The notes: generated by a model from the sequence alone, not told the origin. DNA of 64,000 bases from Streptomyces sp. M92 (GCF_028473745.1 NZ_CP101137.1:4030001-4094000); one strand, 5' to 3'. Numbered from the stretch's first letter, positions 52,938 through 61,953 are shown. Numbers and translations: made by a program.

Positions 52938-53548
52938 GTCGCTTGTTCCTTACCGGTGCGGGGTGCGGGGTGCGCGGTTCTGGTCGCGGGGGCGCCGAGG
53001 GTTTCGAGGCGGTCGACGAGGCGGCGCAGTACGTCGACGGGGACCTCGCCGTCGGGCCCGGTGCCGGGCGGCTCGGGCCCGAGCCACGGCCACAGCTCGG
53101 GGCCGATCAACTCGGCCGCCCGCTCGGGCTGCTGGTCGAGCGAGACGTGGTGGTGCTCGGCGAGCGCGGCGGCGTACAGGTGGCGCAGCTCGGGCCGGAG
53201 CACCGCGCGGTAGTAGAGGGCGCCGTCGGGTCCTGTCGCGGTCCCCACGTTCCGTCGCCACTCGCCCATGCCCGGCGCCCGCGTCCGCAGCAGCCGCACC
53301 TCGCCCCGGTGTCCGGAGTCGAAGGCGTCCGCCCCGGCGACGTACCGGGTGACGACCAGCGCCACGACGACGAGCAGGGCCAGGAGGGCGCCGGCCGCCC
53401 CGGGGCCGTCGAGGAGCAGGACGAGCAGGACGCCGGAGCCGGCGACCGCGCCGCCGAGCAGCCCGAGCCGGCCCAGCGTGAGCATGTCCCCTCGGGGGAT
53501 GTCGGGGATGTCGGGGATGTCGGGGGTGCCCTCCGTCGGCCGGTTCAC
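52934..53548 (-). CDS. Membrane protein with DIP repeats
   Basis: 204 residues. Short N terminus with three Asp-Ile-Pro repeats (TPDIPDIPDIPRGDM), then two membrane helices (LGLLGGAVAGSGVLLVLLL and GALLALLVVVALVVTRYVAG), then a soluble part (YYRAVLRPELRHLYAAALAE, ELWPWLGPEPPG). No named domain. ATGA with both neighbours. Confidence 0.8.
   Translation of the reverse strand: MNRPTEGTPDIPDIPDIPRGDMLTLGRLGLLGGAVAGSGVLLVLLLDGPGAAGALLALLVVVALVVTRYVAGADAFDSGHRGEVRLLRTRAPGMGEWRRNVGTATGPDGALYYRAVLRPELRHLYAAALAEHHHVSLDQQPERAAELIGPELWPWLGPEPPGTGPDGEVPVDVLRRLVDRLETLGAPATRTAHPAPRTGKEQAT
53496..53522. repeat. Three 9-bp tandem repeats in the operon's second gene
   Basis: GGGATGTCG repeated three times (53496-53522), encoding the DIP repeats on the minus strand. 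It stays in frame if copy number changes. Confidence 0.9.
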
Positions 53549-54486
53549 CGCGCGCCCTCCCGTTCCGCCAGCAGCGAGTCGATCTCCTCCAGGGCGTCGG
53601 CCGCCGCCTCCCGGTGGGAGGCGTCCATCGGATGGGAGGAGAAGCGGGCCTCTCGGAACAGCGCGGTCAGGCGCGGTGCGGCCGGGCCCGGTGCCAGCCC
53701 TGCCGTGACGGCGCGGTCGAGCAGGTCCGCGGGACTGTCGGAGGCGTGCCGGGCCACGCCCGACGCGACGAGGGCGTCCTCCATCCCGGCGTAGCAGGCG
53801 ATGACGGCCGCGCGGGCGTCGCCGGTGTCGGCGAGGGCGCGGCGGCCCGACCGCACGGCGGACAGCAGCAGACGCGCGTCGTCGTCCTCGGTCACCGGGG
53901 CCGCGCGGGCGGGGCGCTGCGGCACCCTGAGCCCGAGGCGTCGCAGCCGTCGTACGACGGCCACCACGACGAGCACGACGACCACCGCCGCCAGCAGGCC
54001 GAGCACCAGGTAGAGGGGGAGTGACGCGTCGTGCCCCGGGTCTGCCCGGTCCTGTCCGGGCATCGGCTCGCCGGGGACCGGCTGGGTGGGCAGCGGCGCC
54101 GGGAGGACCGGCGGCGGGGAGGACTGGTCACCGCCGGTGGAGAACCGGTGCAGGACCAGGGCCAGGACGCCGATGACGCCCGCCCCGGCGAACAGCAGCG
54201 GCGCGGCGATCTCCCGCAGCCGCTCCTCGCCCGGCGGCAGCGAGGCACGGTAGCTGTTGAACCGGGGACGCAGGCGCTGGACGGTCTTCATGACCGCGAC
54301 CGCCCAGGCGACGGACGCCCCGATCGCGACGAAGCCCCAGTGGCCCAGCGGGCCCTTGCCGTCGGAGTCCAGCAGCCCCTCCTCGGGCCGCAGCACCAGC
54401 GCGGCCACCGCCAGCGCCGCGACCGCCCCGGCGGCCACCACCGCCCCGGGCACCGCCCGCCGTCCGGGCCGCCCCCCGTGTTCCAT
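53545..54486 (-). CDS. DUF4129 membrane protein, first gene of the MoxR operon
   Basis: 313 residues; helices VPGAVVAAGAVAALAVAALV, GFVAIGASVAWAVAVM, LLFAGAGVIGVLALVLH and LPLYLVLGLLAAVVVVLVVV, then a DUF4129 domain (RAALADTGD-like; AVIACYAGMEDALVASGVAR, SPADLLDRAV, FREARFSSHPM). AGGGGGAGACCG lies just upstream of the ATG. The family is often encoded with MoxR and transglutaminase-like proteins. ATGA overlap with the next gene. Confidence 0.88.
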   Translation of the reverse strand: MEHGGRPGRRAVPGAVVAAGAVAALAVAALVLRPEEGLLDSDGKGPLGHWGFVAIGASVAWAVAVMKTVQRLRPRFNSYRASLPPGEERLREIAAPLLFAGAGVIGVLALVLHRFSTGGDQSSPPPVLPAPLPTQPVPGEPMPGQDRADPGHDASLPLYLVLGLLAAVVVVLVVVAVVRRLRRLGLRVPQRPARAAPVTEDDDARLLLSAVRSGRRALADTGDARAAVIACYAGMEDALVASGVARHASDSPADLLDRAVTAGLAPGPAAPRLTALFREARFSSHPMDASHREAAADALEEIDSLLAEREGAR

Positions 54487-54601
54487 CGGTCTCCCCCTGT
54501 CGAACCCGTCCCCCCGAACGCCAGTTCACGTCATCCTGGCACATGCCGCGCCGGCCACGGCAGGGCGAGCTCCCCGCGGCGACCGGGCCACCGGCCGCCG
54601 G

Positions 54602-55510
54602 TCACGCCGGTGCCAGAGCCGCCGCGACGGACCTGATCGTCTCCGGCCCCACCCGGCAGCAGCCGCCGACCATCCCGGCGCCGGCCGCCCGCCACCGGCG
54701 CACCTGTCCGGCGTCGAACGAGGAACGCCCCGTCCAGGACCGCGCCTCAGCGTTCCAGGCCTCTCCGCTGTTCGGGTAAACGACAACCGTCTTCCCGGTG
54801 ACGCGGGCGGCGGTCTCCACGGCGCCGGGGACGTCGCCGGGGGCGCAGCAGTTCACGCCCACGGCGATCACCTCCTCCGCGTCCGCGGCCAGCCCGAAGG
54901 CCTCCTCCAGCGGCTGGCCCGCGCGGGTGCGGCCGCCCGCGACGGTGTACGACAGCCAGGCCGGCACGCCCAGTCCGCGCACCGCCCGCAGCAGCGCCGC
55001 CGCCTCGTCGGTGTCGGGAACGGTCTCCAGCGCGAGCACGTCCGGCCGGGCGGCGGCCAGTACCTCCAGGCGGGGACGGTGGAAGCGCTCCAGCTCCGCG
55101 ACCGTCAGCCCGTACCGGCCCCGGTACTCGGAGCCGTCCGCGAGCATCGCCCCGTAGGGACCCGCCGACGCGGCCACCCACAGGCGGCGGTCCGCCCGTG
55201 CGCGGCGCGCCGCCTCCCGCGCCGACTCCACGCTCAGGCCCATGAGTTCGGCGGCGCGCCCACGGCCGGTCCCGCGCCGGGCGAACCCCTCGAACGTGGC
55301 CTGGTAGCTCGCGGTGATCGCCACGTCCGCGCCCGCCTCGAAGTAGGCGAGGTGCGCCTCGGTGACCGCCTCGGGGTCCTCGTCGAGCAGCCGTGCCGAC
55401 CACAGGTCGTCGCTCAGGTCGTGGCCCGCCGACTCCAGCTGGTTGGACATGCCGCCGTCGAGCACGAGGGGGCGGCCGGAGGCGAGGGCGTCGGCGAAGT
55501 CGCTGGTCAT
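54602..55510 (-). CDS. mmuM: Homocysteine S-methyltransferase
   Basis: 302 residues. Zinc-dependent methyl transfer from S-methylmethionine (or similar) to homocysteine, giving methionine. VLDGGMSNQLESAGHDLSDD at the N terminus; zinc Cys in VGVNCCAPGD and VGGCCRVGPETI. ATG 55510 lies 7 nt after TAACCT (minus strand), so the mRNA is probably leaderless. It is not in an operon with the flanking genes. Confidence 0.93.
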   Translation of the reverse strand: MTSDFADALASGRPLVLDGGMSNQLESAGHDLSDDLWSARLLDEDPEAVTEAHLAYFEAGADVAITASYQATFEGFARRGTGRGRAAELMGLSVESAREAARRARADRRLWVAASAGPYGAMLADGSEYRGRYGLTVAELERFHRPRLEVLAAARPDVLALETVPDTDEAAALLRAVRGLGVPAWLSYTVAGGRTRAGQPLEEAFGLAADAEEVIAVGVNCCAPGDVPGAVETAARVTGKTVVVYPNSGEAWNAEARSWTGRSSFDAGQVRRWRAAGAGMVGGCCRVGPETIRSVAAALAPA

Positions 55511-55517
55511 GGCAACG

Positions 55518-55523
55518 AGGTTA
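55518..55523 (-). promoter_or_regulatory. -10 box of the leaderless mmuM transcript
   Basis: TAACCT on the minus strand lies 7 nt before the mmuM ATG. No clear -35 is seen. Confidence 0.55.
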
Positions 55524-55670
55524 GTCAGCCGGCGGCACGGCCTGCGGGCTTGTCCCCCGTGCGAGCTACGGCGAGGTGTCCACCGTGGGGTGACGATCCG
55601 GGGCCGCCCGGTCCGTAGCGTCCAGTGCGGCCCGCGGCACACCGGCCGCGGCCCGGAGAAGGGGTCCCCC

Positions 55671-56510
55671 GTGAGGTTCGTCTGGCAGTTCCTGGCCGTG
55701 CTGGCGGCGTACGCCGTCGGCGGCATCGGCATCAACGCGGTGAAGGACAACGACTGGCTCACCCTGGTCGTCGGTCTCACGGCGGCCGCGCTGGTGGTCT
55801 ACGTGTACGCCTGGGTGGTGCGGCGCACCGAGCGCCGCCGGGCCCTGGACGTGGCCCTGGCAGACGCCCCGGCCAAGGCCGGCTGGGGGACGCTGATCGG
55901 CGCCGGGATGTTCACGGCCGTCATCGTGAACCTTTTCGCCTCCGGGCACTACGACGTGCACGGCCTCGGGTCGGTGCCGGGCGCGGTGGGCATGGTCGGA
56001 TTCATGGCCGGTGCCGCGGCGACCGAGGAGGTCCTGTACCGCGGGGTGCTGTTCCGGATCATCGAGGAGCACCTCGGCACCTACCTCTCGCTGGGACTGA
56101 CCGGCCTGGTGTTCGGGCTCTCGCACCTGCTCAACGAGGACGCCACCCTGTGGGGCGCCGTCGCCATCGCCGTCGAGGCCGGCTTCATGCTCGCCGCCGT
56201 GTACGCCGCCACCCGCAACCTGTGGCTCGCCATAGGCGTGCACTTCGGCTGGAACTTCGCCGCGGGCGGTGTCTTCAGCACCGTCGTCTCCGGCAACGGC
56301 ACCAGCGAGGGCCTGCTGGACGCCACGATGTCGGGTCCGAAGCTGCTCACCGGCGGCGACTTCGGACCGGAGGGCAGCGTGTACTCGGTGGGCTTCGGGG
56401 CGCTGCTGACGCTGGTGTTCCTGTGGCTGGCGCACCGGCGCGGGAACATCGTGCCCTTCGGCGCCCGGCGGGCCGCGGGCGCCAACTCCCCCGCTAAACT
56501 GCCCCGGTGA
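55671..56510 (+). CDS. CPBP intramembrane metalloprotease
   Basis: 279 residues with about eight membrane helices. CPBP catalytic motifs: ATEEVLYRGVLFR (EExxxR), VFGLSHLL (FxxxH) and HFGWNFA (HxxxN). The family cleaves prenyl-type or other membrane proteins and includes bacteriocin-immunity proteins. GTG 55671 has GGAGAAGGGG upstream. The GTGA overlap couples it to a histidine kinase, so it may belong to the same signalling pathway. Confidence 0.92.
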   Translation: MRFVWQFLAVLAAYAVGGIGINAVKDNDWLTLVVGLTAAALVVYVYAWVVRRTERRRALDVALADAPAKAGWGTLIGAGMFTAVIVNLFASGHYDVHGLGSVPGAVGMVGFMAGAAATEEVLYRGVLFRIIEEHLGTYLSLGLTGLVFGLSHLLNEDATLWGAVAIAVEAGFMLAAVYAATRNLWLAIGVHFGWNFAAGGVFSTVVSGNGTSEGLLDATMSGPKLLTGGDFGPEGSVYSVGFGALLTLVFLWLAHRRGNIVPFGARRAAGANSPAKLPR

Positions 56511-57673
56511 TCGTTGGTCGGCGTGTCCCGGAGCTGTGGGGCCGGCTCGACGTCACGGTCCGGGACCTCCCGCTCGGGCTGCTGCTCCTTCTCGCGTCGG
56601 TCGTGCCGGGCCTCCACGGCAACGGCACGGAGGTCGGCGGCCTGCCGACCCGGCCCGCCGACGCGCTGGCCGCCGCGGCGGCCGTCCTCCAGTGCCTCCC
56701 GCTCGCCCTGCGCCGCAGGTGGCCGCTTGTCTGCCTCGCCCTGGTGTCGTGCGGCTTCGCCCTGGACCAGCTGCGCGGCTACCACCTCTTCGCGGGCACC
56801 GCGCTGCCCATCGCGCTGCTGAGCGCGGGGTCCTACCTGGAAAGGTACCGGCGGGCCACCCCGGTGGCCGCGACCGTCGCGTACGCGGCCCTCGCGGTCG
56901 CCCTCCACCGGCTCGGCCCCGGGGACCCCGTGGCCGAGTTCGTCACCTTCCATCTGGCCCTGGCTCTGGCCTGGGGCATCGGGGCGTGGATGCGTTCCGC
57001 CCGGGTCGCGGAGGCCGAACGCCGCAGCCGCGTCGCCGAGGACGCCCGCGACGCCGAACGCACCCGCATCGCCCGCGAACTGCACGACGTGGTGACCCAC
57101 CACGTGACGGCGATGGTCGTGCAGTCCGAGGCGGCCCGGTACCTGACCGCCGCGCCCGACCGGCTCGACCAGGCACTGACCGCCGTCAGCGACACCGGCC
57201 GGCGCGCCATCACCGATCTGCGCCACCTGCTGGACCTGCTCAACCCCGACCACGGCACCGGTCACGGCGGCGAGGACCGGACGCCGCCCGTCGGTCGGGT
57301 GCTCACCCTCGTCGAGCAGACCCGGCGGGCCGGGCAGCCCGTGGAGTTCACCGAGGAGGGCACGCCGCCGGCCTCCACCGGCAGCGCCGACCTGGTGGCC
57401 TACCGGGTCGTCCAGGAAGCCCTGACCAACGCGCTCAAGTACGACCACGGCGGCCGGACCTCGGTCCTGGTGCGGCACGGCGAGAGGGAGATCACCGTGG
57501 AAGTCGGCACGGACGGTTCCGGTTCGCGGGCCGGCTCCCCCGGCGGCAGCGGGCGGGGACTGGAGGGCCTGCGCGAACGGGTCGGCGTCCTGGGCGGCGA
57601 CTTCAGCGCGGGCCGCCGGACGGGCGGCGGCTTCCTGGTGCGGGCGCGGATACCCGGGGGGAGCCCGGTATGA
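56507..57673 (+). CDS. Sensor histidine kinase (HisKA_3 type)
   Basis: 388 residues. Four to five N-terminal helices (GLLLLLASVVPGLHG, LAAAAAVLQCLPLAL, LVCLALVSCGFAL and HLALALAWGIGAWM) without a large extracellular domain, then the phospho-acceptor helix RTRIARELHDVVTHHVTAMV and HATPase (VVQEALTNALKYDHGGRTSV, GSGRGLEGLRERV). Signals are probably sensed in or near the membrane. Starts with GTGA overlap; ends with ATGA overlap to the response regulator. Confidence 0.93.
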   Translation: MIVGRRVPELWGRLDVTVRDLPLGLLLLLASVVPGLHGNGTEVGGLPTRPADALAAAAAVLQCLPLALRRRWPLVCLALVSCGFALDQLRGYHLFAGTALPIALLSAGSYLERYRRATPVAATVAYAALAVALHRLGPGDPVAEFVTFHLALALAWGIGAWMRSARVAEAERRSRVAEDARDAERTRIARELHDVVTHHVTAMVVQSEAARYLTAAPDRLDQALTAVSDTGRRAITDLRHLLDLLNPDHGTGHGGEDRTPPVGRVLTLVEQTRRAGQPVEFTEEGTPPASTGSADLVAYRVVQEALTNALKYDHGGRTSVLVRHGEREITVEVGTDGSGSRAGSPGGSGRGLEGLRERVGVLGGDFSAGRRTGGGFLVRARIPGGSPV

Positions 57674-58329
57674 GCGCGCCGGTCCGGGTGCTGGTCTGCG
57701 ACGACCAGGTCCTGATCCGCACGGGGCTGTCGACGATCATCGACGCGCAGCCCGACCTGGCGGTGGCGGGCGAGTGCGGGGACGGGCGGACCGCCGTGGA
57801 ACTGGCCGGGCGGCTCCGCCCCGACGTCGTCGTGATGGACGTGCGCATGCCCGTGCTCGACGGCATCGAGGCCACCCGGCTGCTGGCCGGTGCCAGGGTG
57901 GAGCACCCCGTGAAGGTGCTGGTCGTGACGACCTTCAACCTGGACGAGTACGTCTACGAGGCACTGCGCGCCGGAGCCAGCGGGTTCCTGCTCAAGGACG
58001 CCCCGCCGGACCGGCTGCTGCACGGCATCCGCACCGTCGCCCTGGGCTCGGCGCTGCTGGACCCCGAGGTGACGCGCCGCCTCGTGGGCCGGTACGCCGC
58101 CCGCATCCGGCCCGCCGAGGGCGGCGCCCGGGACGTTCCGCTGACACCTCGTGAACTGGAGGTGCTGCGCCTCATCGCGGACGGCCTGTCCAACGGCGAG
58201 ATCGCCGCGGCGCTCGTCATCAGCCCCGAGACCGTCAAGACCTTCGTGTCCCGCATCCTGTCCAAGCTCGACCTGCGCGACCGCGTCCAGGCCGTCGTCT
58301 ACGCCTACCGGCACGGGCTGGTGACCTAG
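57670..58329 (+). CDS. NarL/FixJ response regulator
   Basis: 219 residues. Receiver with VRVLVCDDQVLIRTGLS, phospho-acceptor Asp in DVVVMDVRMPVLDG and Lys in GFLLKDAPPDRLL. The C-terminal LuxR-type HTH is LTPRELEVLRLIADGLSNGE then SPETVKTFVSRILSKLDLRD. Cognate to the upstream kinase. Targets unknown; it may control its own operon. Confidence 0.95.
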   Translation: MSAPVRVLVCDDQVLIRTGLSTIIDAQPDLAVAGECGDGRTAVELAGRLRPDVVVMDVRMPVLDGIEATRLLAGARVEHPVKVLVVTTFNLDEYVYEALRAGASGFLLKDAPPDRLLHGIRTVALGSALLDPEVTRRLVGRYAARIRPAEGGARDVPLTPRELEVLRLIADGLSNGEIAAALVISPETVKTFVSRILSKLDLRDRVQAVVYAYRHGLVT

Positions 58330-58501
58330 GGCCAAGTCCTGGGCCGGGTTCCAGGGTCGGGTCCACGGCCGGGCGGGCCGCCGGTGCCGGACCCGTTGAC
58401 CTTCCCCTGTCACACCCTTACCTTTTCGACGTTCGTAATCACAGATGGCGTTCGGTATGCCGAACCAGGCGTGCCGGACTCCCCGTCGAGAGGCAGCCCG
58501 T

Positions 58502-59584
58502 ATGAGCCGCGCCGACGAAGCACCGCCCACCCAGCCCGCAGTCCCCGGCCGACGCCTGCTGCTGAAGGGCGCAGTGGCCGCGGGAGCCCTGACGGCCGTC
58601 CCCGCCGTCGCCTCCGCCGCTCCCGGCACAACGGCCCCGTACGTGAACCCGCTCGTCCGCAACCGCGCCGACCCGCACATCCGCCGTCACACCGACGGCT
58701 TCTACTACTTCACGGCGACCGCCCCCGAGTACGACCGCATCGTCCTGCGCCGGTCCCGCACCCTGGGCGGCCTCGGCACCGCCCGCGAGTCGGTGATCTG
58801 GCGCAAGCACGCCACCGGCGACATGGGCGCGCACATCTGGGCGCCGGAGATGCACCGGGTCGGCGGCAAGTGGTACATCTACTTCGCCGCCGCGCCCGCC
58901 GAACGCGTCTGGGACATCCGCATGTGGGTCCTGGAGAACGCCCACCGCGACCCCTTCCGGGGCACCTGGGTCGAGCGCGGCCAGGTGAAGACCGCCTGGG
59001 AGACGTTCTCCCTCGACGCCACCACATTCACCCACCGCGGCACCCGCTACCTGGCCTGGGCCCAGCACGAGCCCGGCATGGACAACAACACCGCCCTGTG
59101 GCTGTCCGAGATGGCGAACCCCTGGACGCTGAAAGGCCCCCAGATACGCCTGTCCACGCCCGAGTACGACTGGGAGTGCGTCGGCTTCAAGGTCAACGAG
59201 GGCGCGGCGGTCATCGCCCGCAACGGACGGCTGTTCATGACGTACTCGGCCAGCGCCACCGACGCCAACTACTGCATGGGCCTGCTGACGGCCGACGCGG
59301 ACGCCGACCTGATGGACCCGGCCAACTGGTCCAAGTCCCCGGTCCCCGTCTTCACCAGCAACGAGAGCACCGGCCAGTACGGTCCCGGCCACAACTGCTT
59401 CACCGTCGACCGGGACGGCCGCACCGACGTCCTCGTCTACCACGCCCGCCAGTACAAGGAGATCGACGGCGACCCGCTGAACGACCCCAACCGGCACACC
59501 CGTATCCAGCGGCTGCGCTGGAAGGCGGACGGCACGCCGGACTTCGGCGTCCCGGTCGCCGACACGGCGAGGGGGCGGGCTTGA
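58502..59584 (+). CDS. Glycoside hydrolase family 43 (Tat-exported)
   Basis: 360 residues. Tat signal with twin arginines GRRLLLKGAVAAGALTAVPA. The five-bladed GH43 fold: NRADPHIRRHTDGFYYFTAT has the catalytic base Asp, AHIWAPEMHRVGGKWYIYFA, SLDATTFTHRGTRYLAWA with the pKa-modulating Asp, and WECVGFKVNEGAAVI with the acid Glu. GH43 enzymes are arabinofuranosidases, arabinanases or xylosidases acting on plant polysaccharides. It overlaps the esterase gene (TTGA). Confidence 0.92.
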   Translation: MSRADEAPPTQPAVPGRRLLLKGAVAAGALTAVPAVASAAPGTTAPYVNPLVRNRADPHIRRHTDGFYYFTATAPEYDRIVLRRSRTLGGLGTARESVIWRKHATGDMGAHIWAPEMHRVGGKWYIYFAAAPAERVWDIRMWVLENAHRDPFRGTWVERGQVKTAWETFSLDATTFTHRGTRYLAWAQHEPGMDNNTALWLSEMANPWTLKGPQIRLSTPEYDWECVGFKVNEGAAVIARNGRLFMTYSASATDANYCMGLLTADADADLMDPANWSKSPVPVFTSNESTGQYGPGHNCFTVDRDGRTDVLVYHARQYKEIDGDPLNDPNRHTRIQRLRWKADGTPDFGVPVADTARGRA

Positions 59585-60633
59585 GACGCGTCGCCGCGGC
59601 CGCGCTGGTGGCCGCCGCACTGGCCGCCGGCGCCCTGACGGCCGTACCCGCCCATGCCGCCGAGGCCGCCCAGGGCCGCTCCCTCGGGACGGCCGGCTGC
59701 ACCGCCACCGCCTGCCACTTCGACGTCCCGCCGGGCACGTACGACGTGCAGGTGCTGCTCGGGGGCGAGGACGCCGCCCGTACCTCGGTCAGCGGCGAGA
59801 CCAGACGGTCCCTGCTGCCGGAGACCGCCACGGAGGCCGGGGAGCGAGCCGTCCGCAGCTTCACCGTGGACGTCCGCACGCCCGAGGGTGAACCCGCCGG
59901 GCCCGTCGGGAGCCCGGGCCTGGACCTGGTGATCGGCGGTTCGGCCCCCGCCCTCGCCGGCATCCGGGTGACCCCCGCCCGCCACGCGCGGCAGATCCTC
60001 CTCGTCGGGGACTCCACCGTCTGCGACCAGCCGGGCGCGCCCTACTCCGGCTGGGGCCAGCAGTTGCCGCAGTACCTCCGCAAGGGCCTGTCCGTCGCCA
60101 ACCATGCCGACTCGGGGGAGAGCACGGTCAGTTACCTGGCCGACGAGCGGATGTGGGGCACCGTACAGCCGCTCATCGGTCCCGGCGATCTGGTGCTCGT
60201 CCAGCTCGCGCACAACGACAAGACCACCGACGAGGCGACCTACCGGGCGAACCTGGAGACCCTGGTGTCGGGCGTCCGGGAGCGCGGCGGACGCCCCGTG
60301 CTCGTGACACCGGTCGTGCGCCGCTGGTTCAGCGCCGACGGCACCCTGAACAACGACACGGCCTTGCTCGTCAACGGCCTCGGCGTCGACCACCCGGCCG
60401 TCGTCCGCGCGGTCGCCGCCGCCGAGGACGTGCCGCTGATCGACCTGACCGCGAAGACCAAGGCGCTCGTGGAGTCGCTCGGCGTGGAGGGCTCCAAGTC
60501 GCTCTACCTCTACGACGAGAAGCGGGACAACACCCACACCTCCGCGCACGGCGCCACCGTCTACGCGGGTCTGGTCCGCGACGCACTCGTCGCTCAACGC
60601 CTGGTGCCGCACGGCGCCGTACGGCACACCTGA
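59581..60633 (+). CDS. SGNH-type rhamnogalacturonan acetylesterase-like protein
   Basis: 350 residues. A short signal peptide (RRVAAAALVAAALAAGALTA) and a small beta domain precede the esterase: LVGDSTVCDQPGAPYSGWGQ (block I Ser), HADSGEST, LVQLAHNDKTT (block III Asn) and DNTHTSAHGA (His dyad). Such CE12 enzymes remove acetyl groups from pectin. The TTG start is set by the signal peptide and GAGGGGG upstream; it overlaps the GH43 stop (TTGA). Together the pair would degrade plant pectin side chains. Confidence 0.88.
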   Translation: MRRVAAAALVAAALAAGALTAVPAHAAEAAQGRSLGTAGCTATACHFDVPPGTYDVQVLLGGEDAARTSVSGETRRSLLPETATEAGERAVRSFTVDVRTPEGEPAGPVGSPGLDLVIGGSAPALAGIRVTPARHARQILLVGDSTVCDQPGAPYSGWGQQLPQYLRKGLSVANHADSGESTVSYLADERMWGTVQPLIGPGDLVLVQLAHNDKTTDEATYRANLETLVSGVRERGGRPVLVTPVVRRWFSADGTLNNDTALLVNGLGVDHPAVVRAVAAAEDVPLIDLTAKTKALVESLGVEGSKSLYLYDEKRDNTHTSAHGATVYAGLVRDALVAQRLVPHGAVRHT

Positions 60634-60730
60634 GTGTCCGGCCTCCGGTGGCGACGCGGCCGGAGGCCGGCGCGGCGCGGCGAGAACACTTCGGCGGGGG
60701 CCGAAACGACCGGCCCGTAGCGTCGCGGGC

Positions 60731-61204
60731 ATGAGCGACACGAACACCGCCACCACCGCCCCCGCCACGCCCGCCGGCACCGTCACCGGCATGGTCGAAC
60801 ACGTCCTCGCCCTCGCCGCCACCTGGACCCGCTGGGACGGACGGCCCGCCCACGTCGACGGGCGCGTCCACACCCCGCACAAGGCGGTCCGCCGGGTCGC
60901 CGACCACATGGTCGACCACCTCGCCGAGATGGAGGCGCGGCTGGCGGGGGAGGAGACGCAGCCCGACCACTGGCACGCCTCCATGGTCACCACGGCGGCG
61001 GACCTCGCCCCCTTCACCCAGGACGACCTCGACGAGGCCCGCAGCCGCCTCACCCGGCTCGCCCGGATCTGGGCCAACCGCCTCGACGCGCTCACCGAGG
61101 AGCAGCTCGACCACTCGCCCGGCGACGGCTGGAGCTTCCGCCGGCTGGCCGAGCACCTCGAGGAGTCCGTGTACTACGCCGACGCGGTGGGTGACCTGTC
61201 GTGA
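60731..61204 (+). CDS. DinB-like protein
   Basis: 157 residues; helical bundle with metal-binding His residues (VRRVADHMVDHLAEMEARL, GWSFRRLAEHLEESVYYADA). DinB-type fold. Function unknown; family members include mycothiol- or bacillithiol-dependent transferases. TAGCGT (60718-60723) ends 7 nt before the ATG, so it is leaderless. GTGA overlap with the next gene. Confidence 0.82.
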   Translation: MSDTNTATTAPATPAGTVTGMVEHVLALAATWTRWDGRPAHVDGRVHTPHKAVRRVADHMVDHLAEMEARLAGEETQPDHWHASMVTTAADLAPFTQDDLDEARSRLTRLARIWANRLDALTEEQLDHSPGDGWSFRRLAEHLEESVYYADAVGDLS

Positions 61205-61953
61205 CCGCGTTCGCCGGTCTGCACCGCGCCGGTGAGCCGCTGCTGCTGCCGTGCGCCTGGGACCACGCCTCGGCGTACGCGTTCGCCGCGCGCGGGTTCC
61301 GGGCGGTCGGCACGACCAGCCTGGGCGTGGCGGCGGCGGCCGGGCTGCCGGACGGGGCGTCGGCGACCCGCGACGAGACACTGCGGCTGGCCCTCACCCT
61401 GGGCTCGGGACCGTTCCTGCTCTCCGTCGACGCGGAGGACGGCTTCAGCGACGACCCCGACGAGGTGGGGGAGTTCGCGCGGGAGCTGGCGGCGGTCGGC
61501 GTCGTCGGCGTCAACCTGGAGGACGCCCTCGGCCCCGCCGACCGGCACGCCGCGAAGATCGCCGCGGTCCGTGCGGCGGCCCCCGGCCTGTTCGTCAACG
61601 CCCGTACGGACACGTACTGGTCCGGCGACGGCTCCTTCCCGGAGACGGTGCGGCGCCTGGACGCCTACCGCGAGGCCGGCGCCCACGGGGTCTTCGTCCC
61701 CGGTCTCACCGATCCCGGCGCGATCGGCGACCTCGTCGCCCACCTGGGCGACGTCCCGCTGAACGTCCTCCACTCGCCCGCCGGGCCCGCCCTGCCGCAC
61801 CTCGCCGACCTGGGCGTCGGCCGCGTCAGCCTCGGCTCGCTGCTCTACCGGCGGGCGCTGGGTGCCGCCCTGGAGGCGGTGGAGGACGTGCGTGCCGGGA
61901 GGGTGCCGGGCGGGGCGGCACCGACGTACGAGGAGGTGCGGGCCCTGGGCTGA
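61201..61953 (+). CDS. Isocitrate lyase/PEP mutase family protein
   Basis: 250 residues, TIM barrel. PCAWDHASAYAFAARGFRAV, LSVDAEDGFSDDPDEV (metal-binding Asp/Glu), GVNLEDALG, FVNARTDTYWSG and HGVFVPGLTDP match the PEP mutase-like group used for carboxyvinyl-carboxyphosphonate, methylisocitrate or 2,3-dimethylmalate cleavage. Reaction unknown. It overlaps the DinB-like gene (GTGA) and abuts the TetR gene stop with no space. Confidence 0.88.
   Translation: MTAFAGLHRAGEPLLLPCAWDHASAYAFAARGFRAVGTTSLGVAAAAGLPDGASATRDETLRLALTLGSGPFLLSVDAEDGFSDDPDEVGEFARELAAVGVVGVNLEDALGPADRHAAKIAAVRAAAPGLFVNARTDTYWSGDGSFPETVRRLDAYREAGAHGVFVPGLTDPGAIGDLVAHLGDVPLNVLHSPAGPALPHLADLGVGRVSLGSLLYRRALGAALEAVEDVRAGRVPGGAAPTYEEVRALG

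Noticed and set aside
53496..53522. CRISPR-like repeats
   Set aside because: Units are 9 bp and directly adjacent without spacers, inside a coding frame.
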